Assembly: GCF_937890665.1 (NCBI RefSeq)
Contig: NZ_CALADU010000046.1
Coordinates: 1 to 10,192 of the forward strand
Direction of reading: 5' to 3'
Length of the DNA: 10,192 nt
Source of the DNA: an uncultured Subdoligranulum sp.
GTDB taxonomy: Bacteria; Bacillota_A; Clostridia; Oscillospirales; Ruminococcaceae
Of the stretch, positions 1 to 6,562 are shown one piece after another. The position numbers and the translations under genes were made by a program. The notes under the pieces are model-generated. The model was not told where the DNA came from. It was given only the letters and a program-made list of their open reading frames with translations, and did no database searches. Position 1 is the stretch's first letter; every line of letters begins with the position of its first letter.

Positions 1-107
1 AGGTGGAAGTGACGGTGCGCACCGGCATGATGCAGATGCCGGTGGAAGAAATGCTGACGCGGCTTTCGCATCAGCCCTGTGTGGTGGAGATCCACCGCGG
101 GGTCTAA
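1..107 (+). CDS. C-terminal end of an ACT-domain protein (partial)
   Basis: An open frame entering from the left edge (codons in phase with position 3) ends at TAA 105-107. It gives about 34 residues, VEVTVRTGM...CVVEIHRGV. The pattern of a beta strand (VEVTVRT), an amphipathic helix (PVEEMLTRLSHQP) and a closing strand (VVEIHRG) is what the end of an ACT domain looks like. In many Clostridia a small ACT-domain protein of about 145 residues (the PheB/UPF0735 type) sits directly before hom, which makes that identity likely. Such proteins are thought to sense amino acids, but their exact job is not settled. The gap to hom is 70 bases, consistent with one operon. The start, full length and any DNA-binding part lie outside the window, so the family call rests on about 30 residues plus context. 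Confidence 0.55.
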   Translation, partial: VEVTVRTGMMQMPVEEMLTRLSHQPCVVEIHRGV

Positions 108-125
108 GTGACAGCCGATCCAATG

Positions 126-153
126 GGTACGGCAAAGAGGTTGGCCGTGTACC
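126..153 (+). other. Weak stem-loop in the gap before hom
   Basis: GGTACGGC (126-133) can pair with GCCGTGTACC (144-153) as 5 + 3 base pairs with a two-base bulge and a 10-base loop. No T-run follows, so it is not an intrinsic terminator. It could be an RNA processing or stability element, or chance. The hom ribosome binding site (AGGGGGA, 164-170) lies outside the stem and stays accessible. Confidence 0.25.
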
Positions 154-177
154 GGAAAAAGTAAGGGGGAACAATCC

Positions 178-1407
178 ATGGCAAAAATCGCAATTATGGG
201 CTTCGGCACCGTCGGCAGCGGCGTGCTGGAAGTCTGTCGCCGCAACGCGGCCTCCATTGCCCGCCGCGCCGGCGAGCCGGTGGAAGTTAAATATATCTTG
301 GATGTGCGGGATTTTTCCGATTCGCCGGATGCCGCGCTTTTCACCAAGTCCCTTGACACCATCCTGCAGGACCCTGAGGTGAAAGTGGTGGTGGAAACCA
401 TCGGCGGCACGAAGTTTGCCTACCCGTATGTGCGGCAATGTCTGGAAAGCGGCCGCAGTGTTTGTACCTCCAATAAAGAGATGGTGGCTACCTACGGCGC
501 CGAATTGCTGGCGCTGGCCCGGGAACACGGCGTGGCTTTCTTGTTCGAGGCCAGCGTGGGCGGCGGTACGCCCATCATTACGCCGATGCATCAATGTCTG
601 GCGGCCAATCATATCAGCCGCATTCAAGGAATCGTCAACGGTACCACCAACTTCATGCTCACCAAGATGAAGCGGGAGAACATGAGCTTTGAGCAGGCGC
701 TGAAAATCGCACAGCAGTTGGGTTACGCGGAAACCAAGGACCCCGGCGACGACGTAGATGGCCGGGATGCCTGCCGCAAGATCGCCATTTTGGCCAGTCT
801 TGCCTGCGGGCACCACATTTACCCGGATAATATTCCCACCCGAGGCATCCGCGAAATCACCGTTACCGATGTGAAGGCGGCGGAAAAGTTGGATTGCGCC
901 ATCAAGCTCATTGCTTGGTATGATGAAGGCAAAGAGGGGCAGATGGCCGTAGGGGTAGAGCCCATGTTGGTGCCTTACGCCAACCAGTTGGCCGGTGTGG
1001 ACGATGTTTTCAATGCGGTGCTCATGCAGGGCGACATGCTGGGCGACGTGGTTTTCTACGGGAAGGGCGCCGGCAAGCTGCCCACGGCCAGCGCGGTGGT
1101 AGCGGATGTGATCGACGCCTTGAAAGAAGGCTCTAAAATTCATGACAGCCTTTTCTGGAAACCGGCACCTCGGCAGGAAGGACTGGTGCAGGACCGCGGA
1201 ACTTATGCTTGGTACATCCGGGTGCGCGGTGTCGCAGCGGCACTGCTGCCCAGCGTAGCGGGCCCCGGCAGCGTGGTGCTGGAAGAAAACGGTGAGGCCG
1301 CCTACTGCATCGAGCGGGCAACTGCTGCGCAGATTGAAGAAATTCGCAGTAAGATCGGCGTACTGGGCGGAGAAGTGGCCCTCGCGCTCAAGCAGTTGGC
1401 GGAATAA
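178..1407 (+). CDS. hom: Homoserine dehydrogenase
   Basis: This enzyme reduces L-aspartate 4-semialdehyde to L-homoserine with NAD(P)H, the branch step toward threonine and methionine, in the cytoplasm. The 409-residue product opens with a Rossmann nucleotide-binding loop GFGTVG (8-13). It then has TSNKE (97-101), ASVGGGTPI (125-133), NGTTNFML (154-161) and GYAETKDPGDDVDGRDACRK (182-201), the family signature holding catalytic Asp and Lys residues (K201 by analogy). ATG 178 follows AGGGGGA (164-170) with a 7-base spacer. Residues about 340-409 occupy the place of the usual C-terminal ACT domain but are short and do not show the usual pattern: the segment lacks a clear Pro-Gly-Val turn, and the protein is about 20 residues shorter than the 427-433 common in Firmicutes. 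Threonine feedback may therefore be altered (inference). It lies 32 bases before thrB. Confidence 0.95.
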   Translation: MAKIAIMGFGTVGSGVLEVCRRNAASIARRAGEPVEVKYILDVRDFSDSPDAALFTKSLDTILQDPEVKVVVETIGGTKFAYPYVRQCLESGRSVCTSNKEMVATYGAELLALAREHGVAFLFEASVGGGTPIITPMHQCLAANHISRIQGIVNGTTNFMLTKMKRENMSFEQALKIAQQLGYAETKDPGDDVDGRDACRKIAILASLACGHHIYPDNIPTRGIREITVTDVKAAEKLDCAIKLIAWYDEGKEGQMAVGVEPMLVPYANQLAGVDDVFNAVLMQGDMLGDVVFYGKGAGKLPTASAVVADVIDALKEGSKIHDSLFWKPAPRQEGLVQDRGTYAWYIRVRGVAAALLPSVAGPGSVVLEENGEAAYCIERATAAQIEEIRSKIGVLGGEVALALKQLAE

Positions 1408-1423
1408 TCCAAGATTCACGAAA

Positions 1424-1437
1424 GAGAGGGGCCTCTC
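1424..1437 (+). promoter_or_regulatory. Stem-loop containing the thrB ribosome binding site
   Basis: GAGAG (1424-1428) can pair with CTCTC (1433-1437) around the loop GGGC. The only plausible Shine-Dalgarno for thrB, AGAGGGG (1425-1431), therefore lies partly in the stem, with the ATG at 1440 two bases after it. The repeat is visible directly. Whether it lowers or couples thrB translation is inference; a 5-bp stem would be modest and easily opened by ribosomes finishing hom. Confidence 0.45.
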
Positions 1438-1439
1438 AT

Positions 1440-2330
1440 ATGATACAAGTAAGCGTTCCGGCTACCAGTGCCAATGTGGGCGCCGGCTTCGACTCGCTGG
1501 GCTTGGCAGTTTCGATGCACAATGTCTTTACCTTTGAGGAGTGCGACGGTATTCAGATCTCCTCTTTGGACGGCACGCATGTGCCGGCGGGATCCAACAA
1601 TCTGGTGTACCGTTCGGCCAGAGTTGTGTATGACCAGTTGGGCATTCCGCTGCGGGGATTGCGCATTACCCAGCGCAACGATATCCCCATGGCCCGGGGA
1701 CTGGGCTCCAGTTCCGCCTGCATTGTGGCGGGCATTCTGGGGGCTAATGCGCTGTTGGGGGATAAGCTGACCAAACGGCAGATGCTTACGCTGGCTACCG
1801 CGATTGAAGGACACCCCGACAACGTGGCGCCGGCGATGCTGGGCGGTTTTGTGACCAGCGTCATCGACGAAGGGCAGGTATACAGCGTCAAAAAGGACAT
1901 CGATCCTGAATTGGCTTTTGCCGCCTTTGTTCCGGATTTCCGGCTGCTTACCGCTAAAGCGCGGGCGGCGCTGCCACAGATGGTCAGCCATAAGGACGCC
2001 GTGTACAATCTGTCCCGAGCGGCACTGGCCACCGCGGCGTTCTGCGATGGTGATTATGGCTTGCTGGGCGTAGCGACCAAGGATTCGCTCCATCAACAGT
2101 ACCGTCTGCCTTTGATTCAGGGCGGCGATGAAGTGTTCGAGTTGGCGCTGGATCTGGGGGCCTTGGCGGTGTACATTTCCGGTGCTGGCCCCACCATCAT
2201 GGCGGTGGTCCATAAGGAAGACACGGCATTTTTTGATCGGGCAGCGGCGGCGCTGCCCCAGAGTGAGTTGCTCCGCCACTTTACGGTGCATCGTCTGCTG
2301 GCAGACAATGTCGGCGCGGTGGTCCAGTAA
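1440..2330 (+). CDS. thrB: Homoserine kinase (GHMP family)
   Basis: It phosphorylates L-homoserine with ATP to O-phosphohomoserine, the substrate of threonine synthase, in the cytoplasm. The 296-residue product is of normal length and has all three GHMP-kinase motifs. Motif 1 is VPATSANVGAGFDSLG (6-21). The glycine/serine-rich ATP loop PMARGLGSSSA (83-93) is followed by EGHPDNVAPA (123-132), typical of homoserine kinases. The C-terminal glycine motif is SGAGPT (247-252). ATG 1440 is preceded by AGAGGGG (1425-1431) with an 8-base gap, and that site lies in a small stem-loop. The gene sits between hom and lysC in the same direction, 32 and 37 bases from its neighbours, so co-transcription is expected. 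No thrC is present in the window. Confidence 0.95.
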   Translation: MIQVSVPATSANVGAGFDSLGLAVSMHNVFTFEECDGIQISSLDGTHVPAGSNNLVYRSARVVYDQLGIPLRGLRITQRNDIPMARGLGSSSACIVAGILGANALLGDKLTKRQMLTLATAIEGHPDNVAPAMLGGFVTSVIDEGQVYSVKKDIDPELAFAAFVPDFRLLTAKARAALPQMVSHKDAVYNLSRAALATAAFCDGDYGLLGVATKDSLHQQYRLPLIQGGDEVFELALDLGALAVYISGAGPTIMAVVHKEDTAFFDRAAAALPQSELLRHFTVHRLLADNVGAVVQ

Positions 2331-2367
2331 AGCGTGCGTGTAGAAATAGAGGAGGAACAGGATACCT

Positions 2368-3573
2368 ATGGGTTTGATCGTGCAAAAATTCGGCGGCACG
2401 TCGGTCAAGGACCGCAGCCGCATCTTTAACGTTGCGCGCATTGTTATGAATACGCGCAACGCCGGCAACGATGTGGTGGTGGTTGTGTCCGCACAGGGCG
2501 ATACCACGGACGACCTCATCGCGAAGGCGGCCGAGATTACCTCGGACCCGTCGCATCGTGAGATGGATATGCTGCTGGCTACCGGCGAGCAGATTTCTAT
2601 TGCGCTGCTGACCATGGCACTGCAGGAATTGGGTGTTTCGGCCATCAGCTTGACCGGTTGGCAGGCAGGCTTCAACACCGACCGTGCCTACTCTAAGGCG
2701 CGCATCAAGCGGCTGGATACCGAGCGTGTGGAAAGCGAACTGGCTCGTAACCGCGTGGTGGTTGTGGCAGGCTTCCAAGGCCTGAACCGTTCGGACGACA
2801 TCACTACGTTGGGACGCGGCGGCAGCGATACCTCGGCGGTAGCGTTGGCGGCGGCGCTGCATGCAGACCGTTGCCAGATCTTTACTGACGTGGAAGGCGT
2901 GTATACCGCTGACCCCCGTAAGATTCCCAAAGCGACCAAATTGAAAGAAATCACGTTCGATGAGATGCTGGAACTGGCTTCGCTGGGCGCACAGGTGCTC
3001 AACAACCGCAGCGTCGAACTGGCGAAAAAGTATAACGTCGAGCTGGAAGTCATCTCCAGCATCAATCCGGTGCCCGGCACCGTTGTGAAGGAGGAAACCA
3101 ACGTGGAAGGTATGCTGATCAAAGGTGTGGCGAAGGATAATGATGTCGCCGTTATTTCTATCAAGAATGTTCCGGATGTGCCGGGCATGTCCTTCAAGGT
3201 GTTCAGCCTGCTGGCCCAGAAGAACATCAATGTAGACATCATTTTGCAGAGCTCCGGCAGTGAGGGTAAGAAGGATCTGAGCTTCACGGTCCCCCTCAGC
3301 GACGCCGAGTCTGCGGTTGCCGCGCTGAACAGTGCTGCTTCTCGCTTTGGCGCTGGAGAGATCAGCGTCGATAAGAATAGTGCCAAGGTTTCTATCGTGG
3401 GTGCTGGCATGCAGAGCCATTCCGGTGTGGCGTCCACCATGTTTGAGGCGCTGTTCAACCAGAATATCAATATCAAGATGATTTCTACCAGTGAAATTAA
3501 GATCAGCGTCATCATCGACAAGGAAGATGCTGACAAGGCTGTGGCTGCGATCCACGACGCCTTTATCAACTAA
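2368..3573 (+). CDS. lysC: Aspartokinase, class II (alpha chain)
   Basis: It phosphorylates L-aspartate with ATP to 4-aspartyl phosphate, the entry step for lysine, threonine and methionine synthesis and, through dihydrodipicolinate, for the cell wall. The 401-residue product starts with KFGGTSV (7-13) and has GRGGSDTSAVALAAAL (149-164) and TDVEGVYTADPR (173-184) of the amino acid kinase domain. A tandem ACT pair follows (about 260-325 and 340-400) with VPGMSFKVFSLLAQKNINVD and the matching GVASTMFEALFNQNINIKMIS. It is monofunctional, with no fused homoserine dehydrogenase. The Shine-Dalgarno AGGAGG (2350-2355) is 12 bases from ATG 2368, a little far; AGGA at 2359-2362 may help. An internal start lies at 3103. 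It is the last gene of the operon before the terminator at 3604. Which amino acid inhibits it cannot be read from the sequence with confidence. Confidence 0.96.
   Translation: MGLIVQKFGGTSVKDRSRIFNVARIVMNTRNAGNDVVVVVSAQGDTTDDLIAKAAEITSDPSHREMDMLLATGEQISIALLTMALQELGVSAISLTGWQAGFNTDRAYSKARIKRLDTERVESELARNRVVVVAGFQGLNRSDDITTLGRGGSDTSAVALAAALHADRCQIFTDVEGVYTADPRKIPKATKLKEITFDEMLELASLGAQVLNNRSVELAKKYNVELEVISSINPVPGTVVKEETNVEGMLIKGVAKDNDVAVISIKNVPDVPGMSFKVFSLLAQKNINVDIILQSSGSEGKKDLSFTVPLSDAESAVAALNSAASRFGAGEISVDKNSAKVSIVGAGMQSHSGVASTMFEALFNQNINIKMISTSEIKISVIIDKEDADKAVAAIHDAFIN
3088..3094 (+). promoter_or_regulatory. Internal Shine-Dalgarno inside lysC
   Basis: AAGGAGG sits within the lysC coding sequence, 8 bases before an in-frame GTG at 3103. 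It is a better match, with better spacing, than the site used for lysC itself. Class II aspartokinases such as that of Bacillus subtilis make their beta subunit from an internal start at this same place in the protein. Confidence 0.6.
3103..3573 (+). CDS. Aspartokinase beta (regulatory) subunit from an internal lysC start
   Basis: Starting at GTG 3103 (lysC codon 246), the lysC frame gives a product of 156 residues with only the two ACT domains and no kinase domain. The support is the AAGGAGG at 3088-3094 with an 8-base spacer. A second in-frame start, ATG 3112 (codon 249), lies nearby but is 17 bases from that site. From established work, class II aspartokinases (B. subtilis LysC is the model) are alpha2-beta2 complexes whose beta chain comes from an internal start near codon 247; this GTG falls at the matching position. 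The beta chain would bind the inhibitor and complete the regulatory ACT dimer. That it is actually translated here is inference. It fully overlaps lysC, so it is an alternative product rather than a separate gene. Confidence 0.55.
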   Translation: MEGMLIKGVAKDNDVAVISIKNVPDVPGMSFKVFSLLAQKNINVDIILQSSGSEGKKDLSFTVPLSDAESAVAALNSAASRFGAGEISVDKNSAKVSIVGAGMQSHSGVASTMFEALFNQNINIKMISTSEIKISVIIDKEDADKAVAAIHDAFIN

Positions 3574-3603
3574 GGGTTCCGGACCACATAGAGGGGAAAG
3601 GGT

Positions 3604-3645
3604 AAGCCCCCGCGCACTGCGGTGCGCGGGGGCTTTGTTGTGTAT
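3604..3645 (+). terminator. Rho-independent terminator after lysC
   Basis: A perfect 14-bp stem, AAGCCCCCGCGCAC (3604-3617) with GTGCGCGGGGGCTT (3622-3635), has a 4-base loop TGCG and is followed by the T-rich stretch TTGTTGTGTATTG. It begins 30 bases after the lysC stop. The convergent MATE gene ends at 3664, so the stem also lies downstream of it. Read on the - strand the tail is CTTACCCTTT, a poor T-run, so termination from that side is possible but weaker. Confidence 0.9.
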
Positions 3646-3663
3646 TGTGTAGGAAAAAGCAGA

Positions 3664-5010
3664 TCAAGCCGGTACGCGGTCGAAACAGCCTTTTCGTTTT
3701 AGCCATAGGTAAGCGGTTACACAGATCGCTGCCGACAGAATCGAACCGGCCACGGTGGCCAGACCCATGGGGAAAAGTGTCTGCGGGAACCAAACCGACA
3801 TTAGGTAGGCCCCGGGCACCCGCAGCAGCACGATGGTGATAATGTTGTGCAGGAAGGAGATTTCGGAGCGCCCGTAAGCACAGAAGAAGCCGTTGAAACT
3901 AAAATGGATGCCCGCAAACAGACAATCCCAGATATAACCTCGGATATATTGTCCGCCGGCAAGGATCACGACTGCGTCGGTGGTAAAAAGTCCCACCACC
4001 GGTTCGGCAATCCATTGCATTACAATGCTGATGCACAACCCAAATCCGGCGGCAATCAGAATCGCATAGCGCAACGTTTGGGCCGCACGGTCGTGCTTGC
4101 CGGCGCCGATATTCTGGGAGCCAAGCGCAGATACGGTGGACAGCATGGAAGAGGGAACCAAGAACAAAAAGCTGATGATCTTTTCCACAATGCCCACCGC
4201 GGCGGCGTCGTTAAGTCCTCGACGGTTGGCGATGACCGTGATGAAGATGAAAGAAATTTGAATAAAGCCGTCTTGAAAGGCAACCGGCAATCCGATTTTG
4301 AGAATCCGGCGCAGCACCGAGCGTTTGGGTTTGAGATCGGCGCGGTGCAGCCGGATGCCGGTATTGCCTCTTGCAATGACAGCCAGTGACACCACAACGC
4401 TGAAGGCCTGCGACAAGGTGGTTCCCAGTGCGGCGCCGGCGGGGCCCATTCCCAGCATACCGATGAACAGGTAGTCCAGCCCGATGTTGGCAACGCAAGC
4501 CACGGCAATGAAATACATGGGGCTTTTGGAGTCGCCCAGCCCCCGGAAGATGGAACTGATGATGTTGTAAGCGGTGATGCAGGGGATGCCGATGAAGCAG
4601 ATGGTCAGGTAGGCGGTGGTGCCGGCCACGGCTTCCTCCGGTGTGGACATGATGGACACAATGGGTTGCACCAGCGCAAGCAGAAGCGCCATCAGCGCCA
4701 CGGAAACCACCATGAAGAGCGATATGGTGTTGCCGACGACAGCAGAAACTTGTTTGTGCTCTCCGGCGCCGATGGCACGTCCAATGTTGACGGTGGCGCC
4801 CATAGCCAGCCCCACGATCATCACGGTCAGCATATGCATGACCTGACTGCCCACCGATACGGCGGTGGTACTGGCGGCTCCTTCAAATTGACCGATGATG
4901 AATAGGTCGGCCATTCCGTAGAGTGTCTGCAAAAAGTACGATAATAGATAGGGCAGTGAAAAGTACAGTACGTTGCGCAGTACACTGCCGGTGGTTAAGT
5001 TTCTTTCCAT
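3664..5010 (-). CDS. MATE family multidrug/metabolite efflux transporter
   Basis: This is a cytoplasmic-membrane antiporter of the multidrug and toxic compound extrusion family, which exports organic cations, drugs or metabolites using Na+ or H+ gradients. The 448-residue product is almost wholly hydrophobic, with about 12 membrane segments in two halves. The first begins FSLPYLLSYFLQTLYGMADLFIIGQF (about 17-42), the MATE opening signature. The loop after the second segment reads GATVNIGRAIGAGEHKQ (71-87). The second half begins near residue 236 with the internally repeated pattern (LPVAFQDGFIQISFIF, then SALGSQNIGAGKHDRAAQTLR). ATG at 5010-5008 is preceded on the - strand by GAGGA with an 8-base gap. 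It stands alone, convergent with lysC and divergent from the M16 genes. A 13-bp interrupted inverted repeat lies in its leader. The substrate cannot be told from sequence. Confidence 0.92.
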   Translation of the reverse strand: MERNLTTGSVLRNVLYFSLPYLLSYFLQTLYGMADLFIIGQFEGAASTTAVSVGSQVMHMLTVMIVGLAMGATVNIGRAIGAGEHKQVSAVVGNTISLFMVVSVALMALLLALVQPIVSIMSTPEEAVAGTTAYLTICFIGIPCITAYNIISSIFRGLGDSKSPMYFIAVACVANIGLDYLFIGMLGMGPAGAALGTTLSQAFSVVVSLAVIARGNTGIRLHRADLKPKRSVLRRILKIGLPVAFQDGFIQISFIFITVIANRRGLNDAAAVGIVEKIISFLFLVPSSMLSTVSALGSQNIGAGKHDRAAQTLRYAILIAAGFGLCISIVMQWIAEPVVGLFTTDAVVILAGGQYIRGYIWDCLFAGIHFSFNGFFCAYGRSEISFLHNIITIVLLRVPGAYLMSVWFPQTLFPMGLATVAGSILSAAICVTAYLWLKRKGCFDRVPA

Positions 5011-5022
5011 GTATTTGTCCTC

Positions 5023-5070
5023 GGTCTTGCCCGTACAGCGGGCGCGGATGTTTTGGTACCCGGCAAGACC
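5023..5070 (-). promoter_or_regulatory. Long inverted repeat in the MATE gene leader
   Basis: GGTCTTGCC (5023-5031) is exactly repeated in reverse as GGCAAGACC (5062-5070). After a small internal loop, GTAC (5033-5036) pairs with GTAC (5056-5059), leaving a 19-base loop. On the - strand the stem ends just before the GAGGA ribosome binding site of the MATE gene. It could be a leader RNA hairpin controlling translation or stability, or an operator for a dimeric repressor. No T-run follows, so it is not a standard attenuator by itself. Confidence 0.55.
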
Positions 5071-5100
5071 TGCGGATCCTTTTTCCCTCCAATACTATCT

Positions 5101-5131
5101 ATAATACCGCGGCAACCCCCACCGGCGTCAA
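5101..5131 (-). promoter_or_regulatory. Predicted promoter of the MATE gene
   Basis: Read on the - strand, TTGACG (5131-5126) is followed after 19 bases by TATTAT (5106-5101). An A-tract of seven lies directly upstream of the -35 box (T-run 5135-5141 on the + strand), like an UP element. Both hexamers are good, but the spacer is 2 bases longer than ideal. Transcription would start near 5094, leaving a leader of about 84 bases with the inverted repeat. A 19-bp spacer is typical of MerR-type activator promoters, but no convincing dyad is seen in it. Confidence 0.5.
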
Positions 5132-5201
5132 TGCTTTTTTTGAGAAAAGATGCACTTTTTTGCATGAAAACCCAGCCGGCCCAAGTTTTTTATAGGGTTG
5201 G

Positions 5202-5230
5202 TTTACTTTTACGGGCCCAAGCGGTATAAT
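5202..5230 (+). promoter_or_regulatory. Predicted sigma-A promoter of the M16-lgt-folD run
   Basis: A consensus -10 TATAAT (5225-5230) lies 17 bases after TTTACT (5202-5207), which matches TTGACA at four of six positions. A T-rich stretch (5186-5191) is just upstream. Transcription would start near 5237, about 27 bases before the TTG start at 5264. This placement rules out translation starting at the in-frame TTG 5198. Confidence 0.75.
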
Positions 5231-5263
5231 ACTCCTATCTATTTGTTGGAAAGGAATACTGAT

Positions 5264-6562
5264 TTGGAACGCAAACAACTCGCGCCCGGGGTGTTTATCA
5301 CCACGCTGGACGCTGCTAAATTCAATCGCTGCCGCATCACGATCCATCTGCGTTTTCCCGCCCGGCGGGAGTCCGCTACCGATGCCGCCGTGCTGGCTCT
5401 TGTGCTGGAACGCGGCTATGCAGCCTGCCCGGATATGACCGCCCTCTCCCGTCGGTTGGCGGAACTCTATGGCGCCGATCTGGGGGTAGACCTTGCCAAT
5501 GCGGGAACGGACCGCATTCTCTCGGCAGATATCTGCGGTATTAAGGATGTCTATGCCCTTAACGGCGAAAACCTTACCGACGCCTATGCCGATATTGTGT
5601 TTGGGACCATCTTTGACCCGTATCTGGTGGACGGCGTGTTTGACGCGGAGGCTGTGCGCATCGAAACCGAGACACAGGCGCGCCGTTTGGAAGCTGAGTT
5701 CAATTCCAAGCGACTCTACTGTGTGCGGCAGGCCCGGCGCAAATTTTTTGGGGATTCCCCGGCGGGGATCGAGCTGGGCGGCTATCCCGGGGAGCTGGTC
5801 CATGTGACGCCCGCCAGCTTGAAGGCGGAGTATGACCGCATCTTGGCCAACGCCACCATCGATGTTATGGTGCAGGGGGCTGATGAGGCGCGGGTGGCTG
5901 ACCTGCTCTTGCAAAAACTGCAAAATCATCCTCGCACGCCGCAGCCGTTTGCGGCACCCATGGGCATGCCGCCGACAACGGTGCGGCATTTTGCCGAGGA
6001 GATCCCCGGCCTGACGCAAGCCAAACTTTGCATGCTGTTCACGGCGGGGGACAATCCCAACCCGCCCAGCGTCAGCATTCTGCGGGTGGCTATGAGCGTG
6101 CTGGGCGGTTCTGCCACCAGCCGTTTGTTCCGCAACGTGCGGGAAAAACAATCGCTGTGCTACTACTGCGGCTCGGCGGCCCAGCGGGCGACCGGTGTTA
6201 TGATGATCGATTCCGGTGTGGAGCCCGGGAAAGAACAGCAGGCCGAGGAGGCTATTCTGGCGGAGTGGGAGGCCCTTAAAAACGGCCCCATCACGCAGGA
6301 AGAAGTGGATGACTGCCGTCGGGGGCTGCTTTCCAGTATGGATGCGCTGGGGGACAGTCTGGCCGCACTGGAAAACTGGTACTACGGTCAGATCACCCGG
6401 GGTGAGCCCCTTTATCCGCCCCAGTACGGTAAGGTGCTGACCAGCGCCGTTACACTGGACGAAGTGCGGCAAGCACTGCAAGGGTACCACTATTCGGTTT
6501 GTTATGCGGTTACCGCCAAACCCGGTACACAGGGCAAAGGAGGTGCCGAAGATGTCCAATAA
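5264..6562 (+). CDS. M16-family protein, YfmF type (no zinc motif, carries the Arg/Tyr pair)
   Basis: This is a member of the insulinase/pitrilysin (M16) family, of the kind named EF-P 5-aminopentanol modification-associated protein YfmF in Firmicutes (ymfF in B. subtilis); its biochemical role is not established. The product has 432 residues and the two-domain M16 shape. Where active members have HxxEH, it has LVLERGYAA, so it cannot bind zinc there. In the C-terminal half it keeps SRLFRNVREKQSLCYY (286-301), with Arg293 and Tyr300 at the spacing of the M16 substrate-binding R/Y pair. I chose TTG 5264 because AAAGGA (5250-5255) is 8 bases before it and it lies behind the promoter; the longer frame back to 5198 starts upstream of the -10 box. 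There is no signal peptide, so it is cytoplasmic. It overlaps the next gene by 11 bases, consistent with a heterodimer partner. Confidence 0.85.
   Translation: MERKQLAPGVFITTLDAAKFNRCRITIHLRFPARRESATDAAVLALVLERGYAACPDMTALSRRLAELYGADLGVDLANAGTDRILSADICGIKDVYALNGENLTDAYADIVFGTIFDPYLVDGVFDAEAVRIETETQARRLEAEFNSKRLYCVRQARRKFFGDSPAGIELGGYPGELVHVTPASLKAEYDRILANATIDVMVQGADEARVADLLLQKLQNHPRTPQPFAAPMGMPPTTVRHFAEEIPGLTQAKLCMLFTAGDNPNPPSVSILRVAMSVLGGSATSRLFRNVREKQSLCYYCGSAAQRATGVMMIDSGVEPGKEQQAEEAILAEWEALKNGPITQEEVDDCRRGLLSSMDALGDSLAALENWYYGQITRGEPLYPPQYGKVLTSAVTLDEVRQALQGYHYSVCYAVTAKPGTQGKGGAEDVQ
6536..6543 (+). promoter_or_regulatory. Shine-Dalgarno fixing the start of the second M16 gene
   Basis: AAAGGAGG lies within the end of the upstream gene, 8 bases before ATG 6552. 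It decides for 6552 over the in-frame ATG at 6504, which has no such site and would extend the protein by 16 residues inside the previous gene. Confidence 0.85.

Noticed and set aside
108..177. T-box, riboswitch or attenuator before hom
   Set aside because: The gap is only 70 bases, with a single weak stem and no T-run; far too short for a T-box or lysine riboswitch. Such control would lie before the upstream ACT gene.
1416..2678. Long open frame on the - strand across thrB and the start of lysC
   Set aside because: It lies fully opposite genes with clear family motifs, has no matching domain pattern and is explained by GC-rich codon use in the sense genes.
2281..3555. 424-codon open frame on the - strand opposite lysC
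   Set aside because: It is His/Arg/Gln-rich with no recognisable fold and no good ribosome binding site; it is a shadow of lysC codon bias.
5071..5092. Leader peptide gene after GGAGGG on the - strand of the MATE leader
   Set aside because: GGAGGG (5090-5085) has no start codon at a usable distance; the open frame there begins with TTG upstream of that site and runs into the MATE gene out of frame.
6504..6551. Upstream ATG 6504 as start of the second M16 protein
   Set aside because: No Shine-Dalgarno before it, whereas ATG 6552 has AAAGGAGG at ideal spacing.
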